A stretch of 64,000 nt of DNA from CAYYKD01 sp964471825 (GCA_964471825.1 CAYYKD010000016.1:1-64000), one strand, 5' to 3'. Numbered from the stretch's first letter, positions 8,649 through 17,482 are shown. A program made the numbers and translations. Notes: generated from the letters alone by a model not told the origin.

Positions 8649-9711
8649 TAACTTTACCTCCAGTCTTAATATGATCTAATATAAGTAATAACTCATGAGG
8701 ATTATTCGCTGAGATTTCAAAATTTCGTATTTCATCTGCTTTTAATTCCAGTTTTGAATACAGAATTCTTTCCAGTGACTCAAGCCAGTATGTAAAACCT
8801 ATCGCATTCTTTTTTAAACTAAATTTTTCAAATAGTTTATCATAACGCCCCCCAGTCAAAAGCGGCACCTCTAACTCGGAACAATAAACATTAAAGTAAA
8901 GACCGCTATAATAGTCTGATCCCGGAAGCTCAGAGAAATCATAGATAATAAAATCTGAATATCCGGCTTTGTCAAGATTTTTAGCATTTTCAAAATATGA
9001 TGTCAAATACTCTGAAATCTCAGTTTCTAATTTGATACCGATTAATTCTTCATAAGATCCTGTAAACTGAAAAAGCTTAAAAATGTCATTTTGAATAGCC
9101 TTTTCAACTTTTAATTTTTCAAATATTAGTTTTATATTAGGTAGATCTTTATTTCTAAAGGAATTAATGAAACTATTTAGAATCTTTTTATCATCAGTAA
9201 ATCTATCCAGAAATTTAAAAATTGATAAATCTCCAATATGCAGCTGAAAATTTTCAATATTCAACTCTCTTAAAGAATCTAAAATAACTAAAAAAACCTC
9301 AAATTCCTCTAGATTAAATTTATCAGAAACTATTTCACATCCGATTTGAAATAATTCGTGAGAATTACCAGACTGTTCATTTCTCAGTATTGAATCTCTA
9401 TAATAATACTTAATAGAGGAATTATCTTGAACACTTCGAGTTGCTACAAGTCTTGCGGCAAATAATGTGAGATCATTTCTAAGCAAAAGAAGGTCACCAT
9501 TACGATCTGTAAACCTGTACGACTCTCTTTTTTGATTATCTGTTAATATCTCTGAATATATATCATAATAATCTAATACCGGTAGTTCAACAGGGAAAAA
9601 TCCCCATCTGGTAAAATAGTCTGTTAGTATATTACAAATCTGACTTCTGAATACTGATTTGTTCTTAATAAACACACGGGAACTTTCTGGAAAATGTATA
9701 ATCTTATTCAT
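8632..9711 (-). CDS. hisZ: ATP phosphoribosyltransferase regulatory subunit
   Basis: A class II aminoacyl-tRNA-synthetase-like (HisRS paralogue) subunit that activates and gives feedback control to short HisG. The 359-residue form starts at ATG 9711 (MNKIIHFPES). A longer frame from 9768 is rejected because a consensus promoter (9718-9746) lies inside it. Synthetase-like motifs remain: FFPVELPVLDYYDIY, the motif-2-like SIKYYYRDSILRNEQS, and SDYYSGLYFNVY with LTGGRYDKL. The -10 ends 6 bases before the ATG, which predicts a leaderless or nearly leaderless transcript. First gene of hisZGD. Confidence 0.9.
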   Translation of the reverse strand: MNKIIHFPESSRVFIKNKSVFRSQICNILTDYFTRWGFFPVELPVLDYYDIYSEILTDNQKRESYRFTDRNGDLLLLRNDLTLFAARLVATRSVQDNSSIKYYYRDSILRNEQSGNSHELFQIGCEIVSDKFNLEEFEVFLVILDSLRELNIENFQLHIGDLSIFKFLDRFTDDKKILNSFINSFRNKDLPNIKLIFEKLKVEKAIQNDIFKLFQFTGSYEELIGIKLETEISEYLTSYFENAKNLDKAGYSDFIIYDFSELPGSDYYSGLYFNVYCSELEVPLLTGGRYDKLFEKFSLKKNAIGFTYWLESLERILYSKLELKADEIRNFEISANNPHELLLILDHIKTGGKVNVKYR

Positions 9712-9717
9712 ACAAAC

Positions 9718-9746
9718 CTTATATAAAGATTTTTTTGTATTGTCAA
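9718..9746 (-). promoter_or_regulatory. Promoter of hisZGD
   Basis: Minus-strand TTGACA (9746-9741), 17-base spacer, then TATAAG (9723-9718). Only six bases separate the -10 from the ATG at 9711, so the start site should fall on or next to the start codon. Confidence 0.6.
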
Positions 9747-9767
9747 GTAATAACTTTAATAAAACCA

Positions 9768-9796
9768 TTGACTTTCATTTCTATTAATGATATTTT
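9768..9796 (+). promoter_or_regulatory. Putative promoter of the rplU operon
   Basis: TTGACT at 9768-9773, 17-base spacer, TATTTT at 9791-9796. It is divergent from the hisZ promoter and leaves a leader of about 110 bases before rplU, long enough for ribosomal-protein control, although no clear structure was seen. Confidence 0.45.
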
Positions 9797-9913
9797 ATCA
9801 CGCTAAATTTATCTTAGAATTATTGGTATTTTGATTGAAAATTTAATATAATTTCACATTATTTTTTATCAAGAACCCTAATAAAATGCAAAAAAATGAA
9901 GGAGACAATATAA

Positions 9914-10228
9914 ATGAAAGCAATTATTTCAGACAGAGGTAGACAGTATATCGTTAAGGAAGGAGACACTGTTACAATCGATAGAATGGAAATCACACCA
10001 AATCAATCCATTGATTTTGATAAAGTTTTATCAATTATTGAATCAGACACAAGTGCAAAATTTGGCACTCCTTATATATCAGGAGCAAAAGTAACAGCAA
10101 AAGTTATAGAAAACAAAAGAGATGATAAGGTGCTTGTATTTAAATTCAAGAGAAGAAAAAACTATAAAAGATTAAAGGGTCATAAACAAGAGTATACAAT
10201 AGTAAAGATAGAAAAGATATCTGCATAG
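9914..10228 (+). CDS. rplU: 50S ribosomal protein L21
   Basis: Structural protein of the large subunit that binds 23S rRNA. The 104 residues are full length: an N-terminal MKAIISDRGRQYIVKEGD strand, then the basic KFKRRKNYKRLKGHKQEYT segment typical of L21. GAAGGAG lies in front of the ATG. It heads the rplU-prp-rpmA-obg-nadD-LCP series, an order conserved in many bacteria. Confidence 0.97.
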   Translation: MKAIISDRGRQYIVKEGDTVTIDRMEITPNQSIDFDKVLSIIESDTSAKFGTPYISGAKVTAKVIENKRDDKVLVFKFKRRKNYKRLKGHKQEYTIVKIEKISA

Positions 10229-10231
10229 TTT

Positions 10232-10561
10232 GTGGTTAAATTAGATATTGTTTTTAGTAAGAACAATGAAACAATACTTAAAATGAATGTAGAGGGACAC
10301 GCAGGTTTTGACTCAAAAGGGTTAGACATTGTGTGTTCGGCAATTTCAGTACTTGTTTGGACATTTATTGAGAGCGTAGCATCAATACCCGGTATAAAAT
10401 ACAGTTTATCAGATGCTGAAGTTCTACATTTTACATTATTAGATTCACCTGAAACAGAGGTGTGTCTAGTTAAAGGGTTTTCAGTTTTCTTATTAAAAGG
10501 TTTATCCGGAATTGAAAAAAATTATAAAAATAAATTAAAACTTACAATAAAAGGAGTTTAG
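10232..10561 (+). CDS. prp: Prp-type ribosomal-processing cysteine protease
   Basis: 109-residue member of the YsxB/Prp family encoded between L21 and L27. The catalytic pair is visible: His23 in GHAGFDSKG and Cys35 in DIVCSAIS. The start is a GTG three bases after the rplU stop, with no clear Shine-Dalgarno, so it is probably coupled. In Firmicutes, Prp removes an N-terminal extension from L27; here the following L27 begins directly at MAHHKGGGST and has no extension. The enzyme's substrate is therefore unclear in this organism. Confidence 0.88.
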   Translation: MVKLDIVFSKNNETILKMNVEGHAGFDSKGLDIVCSAISVLVWTFIESVASIPGIKYSLSDAEVLHFTLLDSPETEVCLVKGFSVFLLKGLSGIEKNYKNKLKLTIKGV

Positions 10562-10562
10562 A

Positions 10563-10826
10563 ATGGCACATCATAAAGGTGGCGGTAGTACTAGAAACGG
10601 ACGAGATAGCGAAGGCAAAAGACTCGGAGTTAAGAAATTTGGTGGAATGGTAGTTAAGGCAGGAAATATTCTAATTAGACAGAGAGGAAATAAGTTCTTT
10701 TCAGGAAAAAATGTTGGCTGCGGAAAAGATTTTACATTATTTGCATTAACTGATGGTGTTGTAAAATTCGAATCAATTTATAAAAATAAGAGAGCTATTA
10801 GCGTATATCCCTCTACTGCATCGTAG
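10563..10826 (+). CDS. rpmA: 50S ribosomal protein L27
   Basis: Large-subunit protein whose N-terminus reaches the peptidyl-transferase centre. It has 87 residues with the signature KGGGSTRNGRDSEGKRLGVK at residues 5-24. It starts with an AAGGAG site overlapping the prp end and has no cleavable N-terminal extension. Obg follows 9 bases later. Confidence 0.97.
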   Translation: MAHHKGGGSTRNGRDSEGKRLGVKKFGGMVVKAGNILIRQRGNKFFSGKNVGCGKDFTLFALTDGVVKFESIYKNKRAISVYPSTAS

Positions 10827-10835
10827 TAGCAGATT

Positions 10836-11834
10836 ATGAACTATTTTGTTGATGAAGCCGTTATTAAGGTAAGATCCGGTAATGGTGGCCCCGGTTGTGT
10901 AAGTTTCAGAAGAGAAAAGTACATACCCTTTGGTGGTCCCAATGGCGGAGATGGTGGTAACGGCGGATCTGTTATATTCGAAGTACATGAAAATGTACGA
11001 ACACTCTATAATATAAAAAGATTAAGAAACTTTATTGCTAAGAATGGTTGTTCTGGCGAAGGTACTCAAAAAAACGGTAAAAACGGTGTTGATGCAATAA
11101 TTAAAGTTCCACCTGGAACAATAATCATTGATAACGACACAGGTGATATTATTAGAGATCTTGGAGATAGTCGCGAACCATTTGTTTTTTTATCAGGTGG
11201 TAAAGGTGGTAGAGGCAATATGCACTTCGCAACCTCCACAAACCAGGCACCACGATATGCACAACCAGGACTTCCCGGTAATGAGATGAATCTGAGACTT
11301 GAACTTAAATTAATAGCAGATGTTGGTTTAGTTGGTTTTCCAAATGCAGGTAAATCAACATTACTTAGTGTTGTCTCAAATGCCAGACCTAAAATCGCAG
11401 ATTACCCATTTACTACTTTAGTTCCAAATTTGGGAGTTGTAAGTGTCGAGCATGATACATTTGTAATAGCAGACATTCCCGGAATTATTGAAGGTGCGTC
11501 TGATGGGCTTGGCTTAGGACTTGAATTTCTAAAACATATTGAAAGAACAAGACTCTTATTATTTATGATAAATCTTGATTCAGATGACTACCTTGATCAA
11601 TTTTTTAAGTTACGAACCGAATTAAAAAAATACTCAGAAAAACTATATGAAAGACCTTTTTTTATTGCAGCTTCTAAGGTAGACATTGAAGACTCTGAAA
11701 CTAAAGTAATGGAACTTCGTAAAATCATTGAAACAGATATACTTGAGATATCTTCAATTACAAATAAAGGAATTAAAAATCTTCTATACAAATTAAAAGA
11801 TAAAGTTTTTGAGTTGGAAATTGAGAACAAATGA
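10836..11834 (+). CDS. obg: GTPase Obg
   Basis: Ribosome-associated GTPase needed for 50S maturation. The N-terminal glycine-rich Obg fold (residues 1-158; GGPNGGDGGNGGSVIFE, GGKGGRGNMHFATS) is followed by a GTPase domain with GFPNAGKST (G1), the PFTTL switch, DIPGIIEGA (G3) and SKVD (G4). At 332 residues it lacks the optional C-terminal OCT domain, as in many phyla. It overlaps nadD by 4 bases (ATGA), a sign of coupled translation. Confidence 0.96.
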   Translation: MNYFVDEAVIKVRSGNGGPGCVSFRREKYIPFGGPNGGDGGNGGSVIFEVHENVRTLYNIKRLRNFIAKNGCSGEGTQKNGKNGVDAIIKVPPGTIIIDNDTGDIIRDLGDSREPFVFLSGGKGGRGNMHFATSTNQAPRYAQPGLPGNEMNLRLELKLIADVGLVGFPNAGKSTLLSVVSNARPKIADYPFTTLVPNLGVVSVEHDTFVIADIPGIIEGASDGLGLGLEFLKHIERTRLLLFMINLDSDDYLDQFFKLRTELKKYSEKLYERPFFIAASKVDIEDSETKVMELRKIIETDILEISSITNKGIKNLLYKLKDKVFELEIENK

Positions 11835-12403
11835 CAGACAGTGTTGTATTATTCGGTGGAACATTCAATCCAATACAAATAGGACATTTAATTTCAGCAA
11901 TAAACATACTCGAGAAAACTAAATATAATAAAGTGCTATTTGTACCTGTTAATATACCAACACATAAAAATTTTACTGATGAACCCGGCAAGTTACATAG
12001 GTATAATATGATTAAAAAGGCATTGAATAGATCAAACAACCTACTCTACTCTGATATCGAATTAAAAAGGGGTGGATTATCATATACTTATGATACTGTG
12101 ATTGAGCTTAAAAAAAAATATAAAGAAATTGCAATTGTGATTGGTGATGATCTGGTTGACGGATTAGCAACCTGGAAAAATATAAAATATCTATCTGAAA
12201 ATCACAATTTTTTGTGTCTCACAAGATACAAAGAAACAATCAAAGATTCTCCCTACAATATTCAATATATCCACAACAAAACTATTGATATTAGCTCTAC
12301 AGAAATTAGAGATAAAATAAAAAAAAGACAATCAATTAAATATCTTGTTTGTGAATCAGTAGAGAAATATATTTTAAAAAACAAACTATATCTGGATAAA
12401 TAA
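11831..12403 (+). CDS. nadD: Nicotinate-nucleotide adenylyltransferase
   Basis: Makes deamido-NAD from nicotinate mononucleotide and ATP. The nucleotidyltransferase signature FGGTFNPIQIGHL is at residues 8-20 and the second ATP motif, ISSTEIRDKIK, is near residue 155. The 190 residues are normal. Position between obg and an LCP gene is typical; rsfS, often next in this series, is absent here. Confidence 0.95.
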   Translation: MTDSVVLFGGTFNPIQIGHLISAINILEKTKYNKVLFVPVNIPTHKNFTDEPGKLHRYNMIKKALNRSNNLLYSDIELKRGGLSYTYDTVIELKKKYKEIAIVIGDDLVDGLATWKNIKYLSENHNFLCLTRYKETIKDSPYNIQYIHNKTIDISSTEIRDKIKKRQSIKYLVCESVEKYILKNKLYLDK

Positions 12404-12404
12404 A

Positions 12405-13604
12405 ATGAGAAGCGAAAGCAAAAAAACCAAGTCTCCAGCAGGAATAATACTACTATCAATAATATTAATAATACTTATGACAATTATTATTGCTCCTTTT
12501 TTCTTTAAAAATGATGCAAAAATCAAAATTGCATTCAAGAATGGGCAAGTAATTAGCCTACTTCTATTATCACAGAATAATAAGAATGAGGTTAACTCAG
12601 CTTCAGTATTTTTCTTTAATTCCAAAACCAATAGATTGCTTACAGTAACATTTTTACCTGAAACATTTCTAAATTTTGGAAATAAATATGGATACTTAAC
12701 ACTAAAAGAATCTATTATCAAAAAAATCCCCAAAGATATTCTCTTAAACTCTATTGGAAGACTTGTCAACACTCAAATAGACTATCTAGTTATAGTTGAA
12801 AAGAATACACTTATTAGTTTTATCGATTTAATAGGTGGTGTCGATATTTTTACTGACGGGATTAAAGATGAAGTTAATAAAGTTAGAATCCCCGAAGGAA
12901 GTATAACATTAGATGGTGACAAGTCACTAGAATACCTTTCATATATAAACGCTAAAGATAGTCCTGATTATAATCATGCCAAAAGAATTCTAAATTTTAT
13001 TCGAGGTGTTGTACAATCAAAGAATTTTTTCAATACATTCATTACTGAAGATTTAATAACAAACTTAATATACAATCAATTAAAAACAAATTTGACATTA
13101 AGTGAATTCTTATTTATATATAACGAATTTATTACAAGAGGAAAAAACAACAATTTTGACTTATCAAAAGGACTGGAGCAAATAGTTGTATATTCCGAGA
13201 AGGAATATAAAGCAGGCTATGATTTCGTACTTATTCCAAAAAACAATAGTAGCTGGATGAGAATGCAGGTAAAGGAAGCTTTAGCAAATATTGATAAAGA
13301 ATTTGATAAAGATCTTGGAGGCCGCCCCTCTATAGAAATACAAAACGGTACAGAGATAGTTGGATTTGCAACTCGTACAAGATCGTATTTAACGCCGTTT
13401 GGAATTGATGTAATGAGTATTGGAAATGCCGACAAGATTTATGATAATACAATAGTCCTAATAGGCAATTCAGAGCAAAAAGCTAGAAAAATTGCAAGCC
13501 TGATAAAATGTCAAAGACTAATCAAAGGGGACATCTCACCTGAGAAACAACTCGATGCAATCTTGATAATCGGTAATGATTTTGATGGTAAATTTGTAAA
13601 ATAA
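12405..13604 (+). CDS. LCP-family (LytR-CpsA-Psr) envelope protein
   Basis: 399 residues: one N-terminal membrane anchor (about 12-32), an extracytoplasmic LCP domain (about 50-230, with IDYLVIVEKNTLISFIDLIGG and the DGDKSLEYLSY core) and a C-terminal LytR_C-like domain from about residue 300 (IEIQNGTEIVGFATRTRSYL). LCP enzymes move polyprenyl-linked glycopolymers onto peptidoglycan or related acceptors; the acceptor here is unknown. It starts one base after the nadD stop, so it belongs to the rplU-obg transcript. No Arg-rich catalytic motif was clearly aligned, so activity is inferred from family only. Confidence 0.8.
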   Translation: MRSESKKTKSPAGIILLSIILIILMTIIIAPFFFKNDAKIKIAFKNGQVISLLLLSQNNKNEVNSASVFFFNSKTNRLLTVTFLPETFLNFGNKYGYLTLKESIIKKIPKDILLNSIGRLVNTQIDYLVIVEKNTLISFIDLIGGVDIFTDGIKDEVNKVRIPEGSITLDGDKSLEYLSYINAKDSPDYNHAKRILNFIRGVVQSKNFFNTFITEDLITNLIYNQLKTNLTLSEFLFIYNEFITRGKNNNFDLSKGLEQIVVYSEKEYKAGYDFVLIPKNNSSWMRMQVKEALANIDKEFDKDLGGRPSIEIQNGTEIVGFATRTRSYLTPFGIDVMSIGNADKIYDNTIVLIGNSEQKARKIASLIKCQRLIKGDISPEKQLDAILIIGNDFDGKFVK

Positions 13605-13624
13605 ACAAAAAGACTTGGCATATT

Positions 13625-13810
13625 TTATGCATAAATATCTACATTATTACCAATTCCAAATGATTTAACAGGACTACTGTTTGACGGTAATGCTGAGATA
13701 GTCGTTGTCATACCTATTTTTGTCATCAACGCATCTCTCATAAAACCATTTAATTTAGAGTTCATTGTCGCAACTCTATTATAAGTATTAAAATCAATAC
13801 TACTTAACAT
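13625..13810 (-). CDS. Small protein of unknown function, 61 residues
   Basis: GGAGAG lies 4 bases before the ATG at 13810, which selects this start over one at 13822. The protein begins MLSSIDFNTYNRVATMNSKL, contains a short amphipathic helix (NGFMRDALMTKIG) and ends SFGIGNNVDIYA. The size, the central helix and the GNNVDI-type end recall the small YjfB-like putative motility proteins, but the match is weak and from memory. It is convergent to the LCP gene and lies 107 bases downstream of the GSCFA gene. Confidence 0.5.
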   Translation of the reverse strand: MLSSIDFNTYNRVATMNSKLNGFMRDALMTKIGMTTTISALPSNSSPVKSFGIGNNVDIYA

Positions 13811-13917
13811 TTTTCTCTCCATTTTAAATTACTCAATTATGCAGTAAGTTAAAAACACTATAGTAGTATTTCGGCATTATAATAAAATTCATTAGAGTAA
13901 ACAATCAATCAAGGAAA

Positions 13918-14946
13918 TTAAGAATTGGAATCAAAATATTTAGTGATTTTTTTTTGAACTTTTGAATATATCAAAGGATAAATACTTGTAAATTTTGATT
14001 TATCAGATAATAAAATACGATATTTTTGTTTAATAATCGGATCAGTTGAGATAATTTTATGTTTAAAGAATTTACGAAGTTTCTGGATTTTTTTGTAGCA
14101 TTCTATAGAATTTTTATTAAATAAATAATTTACAAATAAACCTACTATATACTTTATATATTTTTTTTTGATATGAGCCATATCATCTTTATAAACACAA
14201 TAGTTGCGTAATTCATCCACAACAATCTCATATGAAGGAAAATAATAAATATTAGTATGATTTTTAGAAATTATTTCAGTTATTGAACACCTTAATACTG
14301 ATTTACTATATTGATTATCAACAAGATCAGATAGAGTATGTCTGACAGGTGATAAAGTAAAAATGATATTAATTTTTGGATTAAATTTATGAATCAATGA
14401 TACAATGTTATCTATTATATCACTTGTTTCATTAACTGATAATACTTTTCTTGTAAATCTCTTCTGATCAAGCTTGTGACAATTTGCAACAACCTGTCCA
14501 TCAAATTGATATATGACTGAAGTCCCCGGAGTAATTATTATTATGTCAATAGTATCAAAAAATAAAATCATCTCTTCAAGAATACCGTTTAACTTATCAA
14601 TCACAATTTTTTTATCAGTAGAATTAAATACCATAGAAGTTTCAAATGAAAAATAAGTGTGATTTTTAAAATCGGTTTCATTGTTAAAAAAAATATCATC
14701 GGAGGTAAAAAACCTTTTAATAATTATTCTTTCTAATAAGATAAGTATTGACTTAATATTATATATTGTGCCAAAAGGATTTGAACGAATTTCTATAAAA
14801 CTTTTTTTTAGAATATTAGATAATTCACATGCAAAACACGACCCGATAGAGAAAATATTACTCTCTATATCTATCTCAAACGAAGGTTTATAGATGTTAA
14901 CTTTTGATGTGCTAAATATTGTATTATTTATAACCGGTTGATCCAA
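13918..14946 (-). CDS. GSCFA-domain protein
   Basis: A 342-residue SGNH/GDSL-like protein. The family-naming motif IGSCFA is at residues 32-37, followed by NPFGTIYN, a TLSPVRH block near residue 200 and YFPSYEIVVDELR. The family is thought to resemble acyl esterases or hydrolases; no substrate is established. The start is a TTG at 14946 overlapping dut by 23 bases, with AGGCGG just ahead; no in-frame ATG exists before the domain. No signal peptide, so cytoplasmic. It is AT-rich like its neighbours. Confidence 0.82.
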   Translation of the reverse strand: MDQPVINNTIFSTSKVNIYKPSFEIDIESNIFSIGSCFACELSNILKKSFIEIRSNPFGTIYNIKSILILLERIIIKRFFTSDDIFFNNETDFKNHTYFSFETSMVFNSTDKKIVIDKLNGILEEMILFFDTIDIIIITPGTSVIYQFDGQVVANCHKLDQKRFTRKVLSVNETSDIIDNIVSLIHKFNPKINIIFTLSPVRHTLSDLVDNQYSKSVLRCSITEIISKNHTNIYYFPSYEIVVDELRNYCVYKDDMAHIKKKYIKYIVGLFVNYLFNKNSIECYKKIQKLRKFFKHKIISTDPIIKQKYRILLSDKSKFTSIYPLIYSKVQKKITKYFDSNS

Positions 14947-15358
14947 ATCCGCCTATCCCTCTATTTGAATCCGAAAGTGAATCAATAGTAACGAATGATA
15001 ATGAAACAAGACTAGAAACAATTAGTTGAGCTATTCGCATTCCTCTCTCAATATAGAATTCTTTCTCTGAATGGTTTATTAATAGAACTTTAATCTCACC
15101 TCTAAAATCAGAATCAATTGTACCGGGACTATTCAAAACAGTTACTCCATGCTTGAAAGCAAGACCACTTCTAGGTCTAACCTGTGCTTCATACCCCTCT
15201 GGTAGCTCAATACTAATTCCGGTAGATATGCTGTCAAATTTACCGGGCATTAGGACTTTGTCTTCAGATGAAAAAATGTCATATCCTGCAGACCCTACTG
15301 TAGCTTTAGTTGGAATGATACTATTTAAATTATTTAGTTTTATCTTTATCTCTATCAT
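14924..15358 (-). CDS. dut: Deoxyuridine 5'-triphosphate nucleotidohydrolase
   Basis: Hydrolyses dUTP to dUMP and pyrophosphate, keeping uracil out of DNA. The five trimeric dUTPase motifs are present in 144 residues: AGYDI (1), RPRSGLA (2), GTIDSDFRGEI (3), RGMRIAQLI (4) and the C-terminal RGIGGFGSTG (5). The ATG follows directly after the T-run of the rpsO terminator with no recognisable Shine-Dalgarno. It therefore depends on read-through or an unseen start signal. Confidence 0.96.
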   Translation of the reverse strand: MIEIKIKLNNLNSIIPTKATVGSAGYDIFSSEDKVLMPGKFDSISTGISIELPEGYEAQVRPRSGLAFKHGVTVLNSPGTIDSDFRGEIKVLLINHSEKEFYIERGMRIAQLIVSSLVSLSFVTIDSLSDSNRGIGGFGSTGYK

Positions 15359-15367
15359 AATATATAT

Positions 15368-15409
15368 AAAAAAAAATCAGGCTAAAACAAATAATCATTA
15401 TAGCCCGAT
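15368..15409 (-). terminator. Terminator after rpsO
   Basis: On the minus strand ATCGGGCT pairs with AGCCTGAT (one G-T pair) around an 18-base loop, followed by a run of about nine T. It closes the rimP-to-rpsO operon and lies immediately upstream of dut. Confidence 0.75.
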
Positions 15410-15425
15410 TTTTAATTCTAAATAA

Positions 15426-15692
15426 CTATTTTCTTATACTTAGTTCTTGTATAATCTTTCTATAAGAATCAATACTGTTTCTTTTAAGGTAATCTAAAAA
15501 CCTTCTTCTCTTACCAACCAACATAAGAAGACCTCTTCTTGAATGGTGATCTTTTGGATGATCTTTAAAATGATCTGTTAAATATCTAATTCTCTCTGTA
15601 AGAAGTGCAATTTGTACTTCTGGAGTTCCTGTATCCTTGTCAGATTTTCCGAAATTTCTTATAATTTCAACTTTTTTCTCTTTTGTAAGCAT
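15426..15692 (-). CDS. rpsO: 30S ribosomal protein S15
   Basis: Primary 16S rRNA-binding protein. It has 88 residues with the signature HFKDHPKDHHSRRGLLMLVG and the basic KRRRFLDYLKR. AAGGAG lies 5 bases before the ATG. It is the last gene of the minus-strand translation operon and is followed by a strong terminator. Confidence 0.97.
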   Translation of the reverse strand: MLTKEKKVEIIRNFGKSDKDTGTPEVQIALLTERIRYLTDHFKDHPKDHHSRRGLLMLVGKRRRFLDYLKRNSIDSYRKIIQELSIRK

Positions 15693-15709
15693 TATTTCTC
15701 CTTAAATTA

Positions 15710-16582
15710 TCATATATTAAAATATTTTTTTACTTTATTTAGATCAGATTGTAGAATATCTGATAACTCCAATAAATTTATGCAGTCAATATTATCTCTT
15801 ATTTTTTCAAAAAAATCAATCTTTATTTTAAAATTATAATGAAAATAATTATAATCAATCAAATGTGTTTCTACTAATGTATCTTGAACATAGGTCATAG
15901 AATAAAACTCATCACTTTTTATAATTGTCTTAGTTATATATGTACCGTTAGCCGGTAATATAGTATCTAGTACTTTTATATTCATAGTTGGAAAACCAAT
16001 TTTCCTTCCCAACTGTTTTCCCTTCTTAACTATTCCTGTAACAAAAAATGGTTTATTTAGTAATATACAAGCCTCAGTAACCCCTCCATTTCTGATAATT
16101 TTTTTTATAGTTGTTGTTGACAAAGGTTGACCATCAACTAAAAATGGTTCTACATTAACAAGCTTAAAACCGCTGTTTGTTATTAATGCCCCATCGCCTT
16201 CTCTATCCTTCCCAAATTTAAAATCTTTGGAGGTAACAAAATAAGATATATTGAATACACCTTTCATATATTTAAGAAATTCTAATGCTGTTAAATTAAA
16301 AAGTTCATGAGTATTTTCAATAATTATGAGATTCTTAATTCCAGCATTTCTAAAAAAAGAGATTCTATCGTTTATAGAAAAAATTGATTTTTCATTTCTT
16401 TCTTTTTTAGGATGCGTAGCAAAAGTAAGAATAAAATTATTAAGATTATTCTCTCTTGAACATTCGATAACTTCATCAATTATTTTTTTATGACCACTAT
16501 GAAGTGTTTCAAAATATCCAACAGAAACAACACCACCTTTATTAAACTTTCTTTTTGGATTAAGATTATAATATATTTTCAT
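15710..16582 (-). CDS. ribF: Bifunctional riboflavin kinase/FAD synthetase
   Basis: 290 residues: an N-terminal FAD-synthetase nucleotidyltransferase domain (VSVGYFETLHSGHKKII at about 20-36; the family has G-x-FDGxHxGH, here YFETLHSGH) and a C-terminal riboflavin-kinase domain (from about 180; GRKIGFPTMNI, then ANGTYIT). The GFPTMN kinase motif is intact. The variant FETLHSGH at the adenylyl-transfer site keeps both histidines. It sits between truB and rpsO, as is usual. Confidence 0.92.
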   Translation of the reverse strand: MKIYYNLNPKRKFNKGGVVSVGYFETLHSGHKKIIDEVIECSRENNLNNFILTFATHPKKERNEKSIFSINDRISFFRNAGIKNLIIIENTHELFNLTALEFLKYMKGVFNISYFVTSKDFKFGKDREGDGALITNSGFKLVNVEPFLVDGQPLSTTTIKKIIRNGGVTEACILLNKPFFVTGIVKKGKQLGRKIGFPTMNIKVLDTILPANGTYITKTIIKSDEFYSMTYVQDTLVETHLIDYNYFHYNFKIKIDFFEKIRDNIDCINLLELSDILQSDLNKVKKYFNI

Positions 16583-16598
16583 CTATTTAATCCCACCT

Positions 16599-17477
16599 CT
16601 AATAAACAATATCATAATTGAATATAATACCATCACTTTTAATTACTGCTAATAATTTATTATATGACGATAATACTTTATAAAAAATCATGCTATTTGA
16701 TACAAAATCTTCATTAAACCAATTTATTGAAATACTTTTACCATTCATAATTGAATTAACAAATTCATCTTTTATAGTAATAGACGGCATGAAGTCTATT
16801 AAGCCTATCTCATTCTTTACATCTCTAGTCGGATCAAAACAATCAATCGCAACCGAATTCTCAATAGAGAAGCCACCAACCCTTGATCGTCTTAAATTAT
16901 TGATAAATCCTAAATATCCGGTTTTATGACCAATATCATGTGCTATAGAACGAATATAGGTTCCGCTTGAACAATTAATTTTAAGTGTTACAAACGGTAA
17001 ATCAATATTCACTATTTCAATGTTATTGACCGTTACTTTCCTCGAAGGCAATTCAAATATCTCTGATTTTCGGGCCAATTCATATGATTTTTGTCCATTT
17101 ATTTTAATCGCTGAGAAAATAGGAGGTTTTTGCATAATCTCCCCTATAAAACTACTTATAACTGATTTAAAGCAAACTTCATCAAATACAAAGTTTGTAT
17201 GATCTACCAGTCGACCTTCTCTATCATAAGTATCTGTAGATTCTCCAAGTTTAATTTCAGCTATATACTCTTTATCTAAACCGATACAATACTTCAGTAA
17301 TTTTGTTGCTTTTCCAAATGCAGTAACAAGTAATCCTGTTGCAATAGGATCTAATGTTCCCGAATGTCCTACCCGCTTAACACCTGTTAATTTTCTTAGC
17401 TTGCTAATTTCCTTAAATGAAGAGACGCTCTCTTGTTTATCAATTAGAACCAAGCCGGAATTTTGCTTTTCATTCAT
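16599..17477 (-). CDS. truB: tRNA pseudouridine(55) synthase
   Basis: Makes pseudouridine 55 in the T-loop of tRNAs. The catalytic motif GHSGTLDPIATGLLV holds the active-site Asp near residue 44, followed by KEYIAEIKLGESTDTYD, the KPPIFSAIKINGQKSYELAR block and GTYIRSIAHDIG. 292 residues from ATG 17477; the frame also opens at a TTG one codon earlier. It starts only a few bases after rbfA. Confidence 0.95.
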   Translation of the reverse strand: MNEKQNSGLVLIDKQESVSSFKEISKLRKLTGVKRVGHSGTLDPIATGLLVTAFGKATKLLKYCIGLDKEYIAEIKLGESTDTYDREGRLVDHTNFVFDEVCFKSVISSFIGEIMQKPPIFSAIKINGQKSYELARKSEIFELPSRKVTVNNIEIVNIDLPFVTLKINCSSGTYIRSIAHDIGHKTGYLGFINNLRRSRVGGFSIENSVAIDCFDPTRDVKNEIGLIDFMPSITIKDEFVNSIMNGKSISINWFNEDFVSNSMIFYKVLSSYNKLLAVIKSDGIIFNYDIVY

Positions 17478-17482
17478 CAATT

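Noticed and set aside
9712..9768. Longer hisZ start at 9768
   Set aside because: A consensus promoter lies inside the extension, and the family starts near the PES motif just after ATG 9711.
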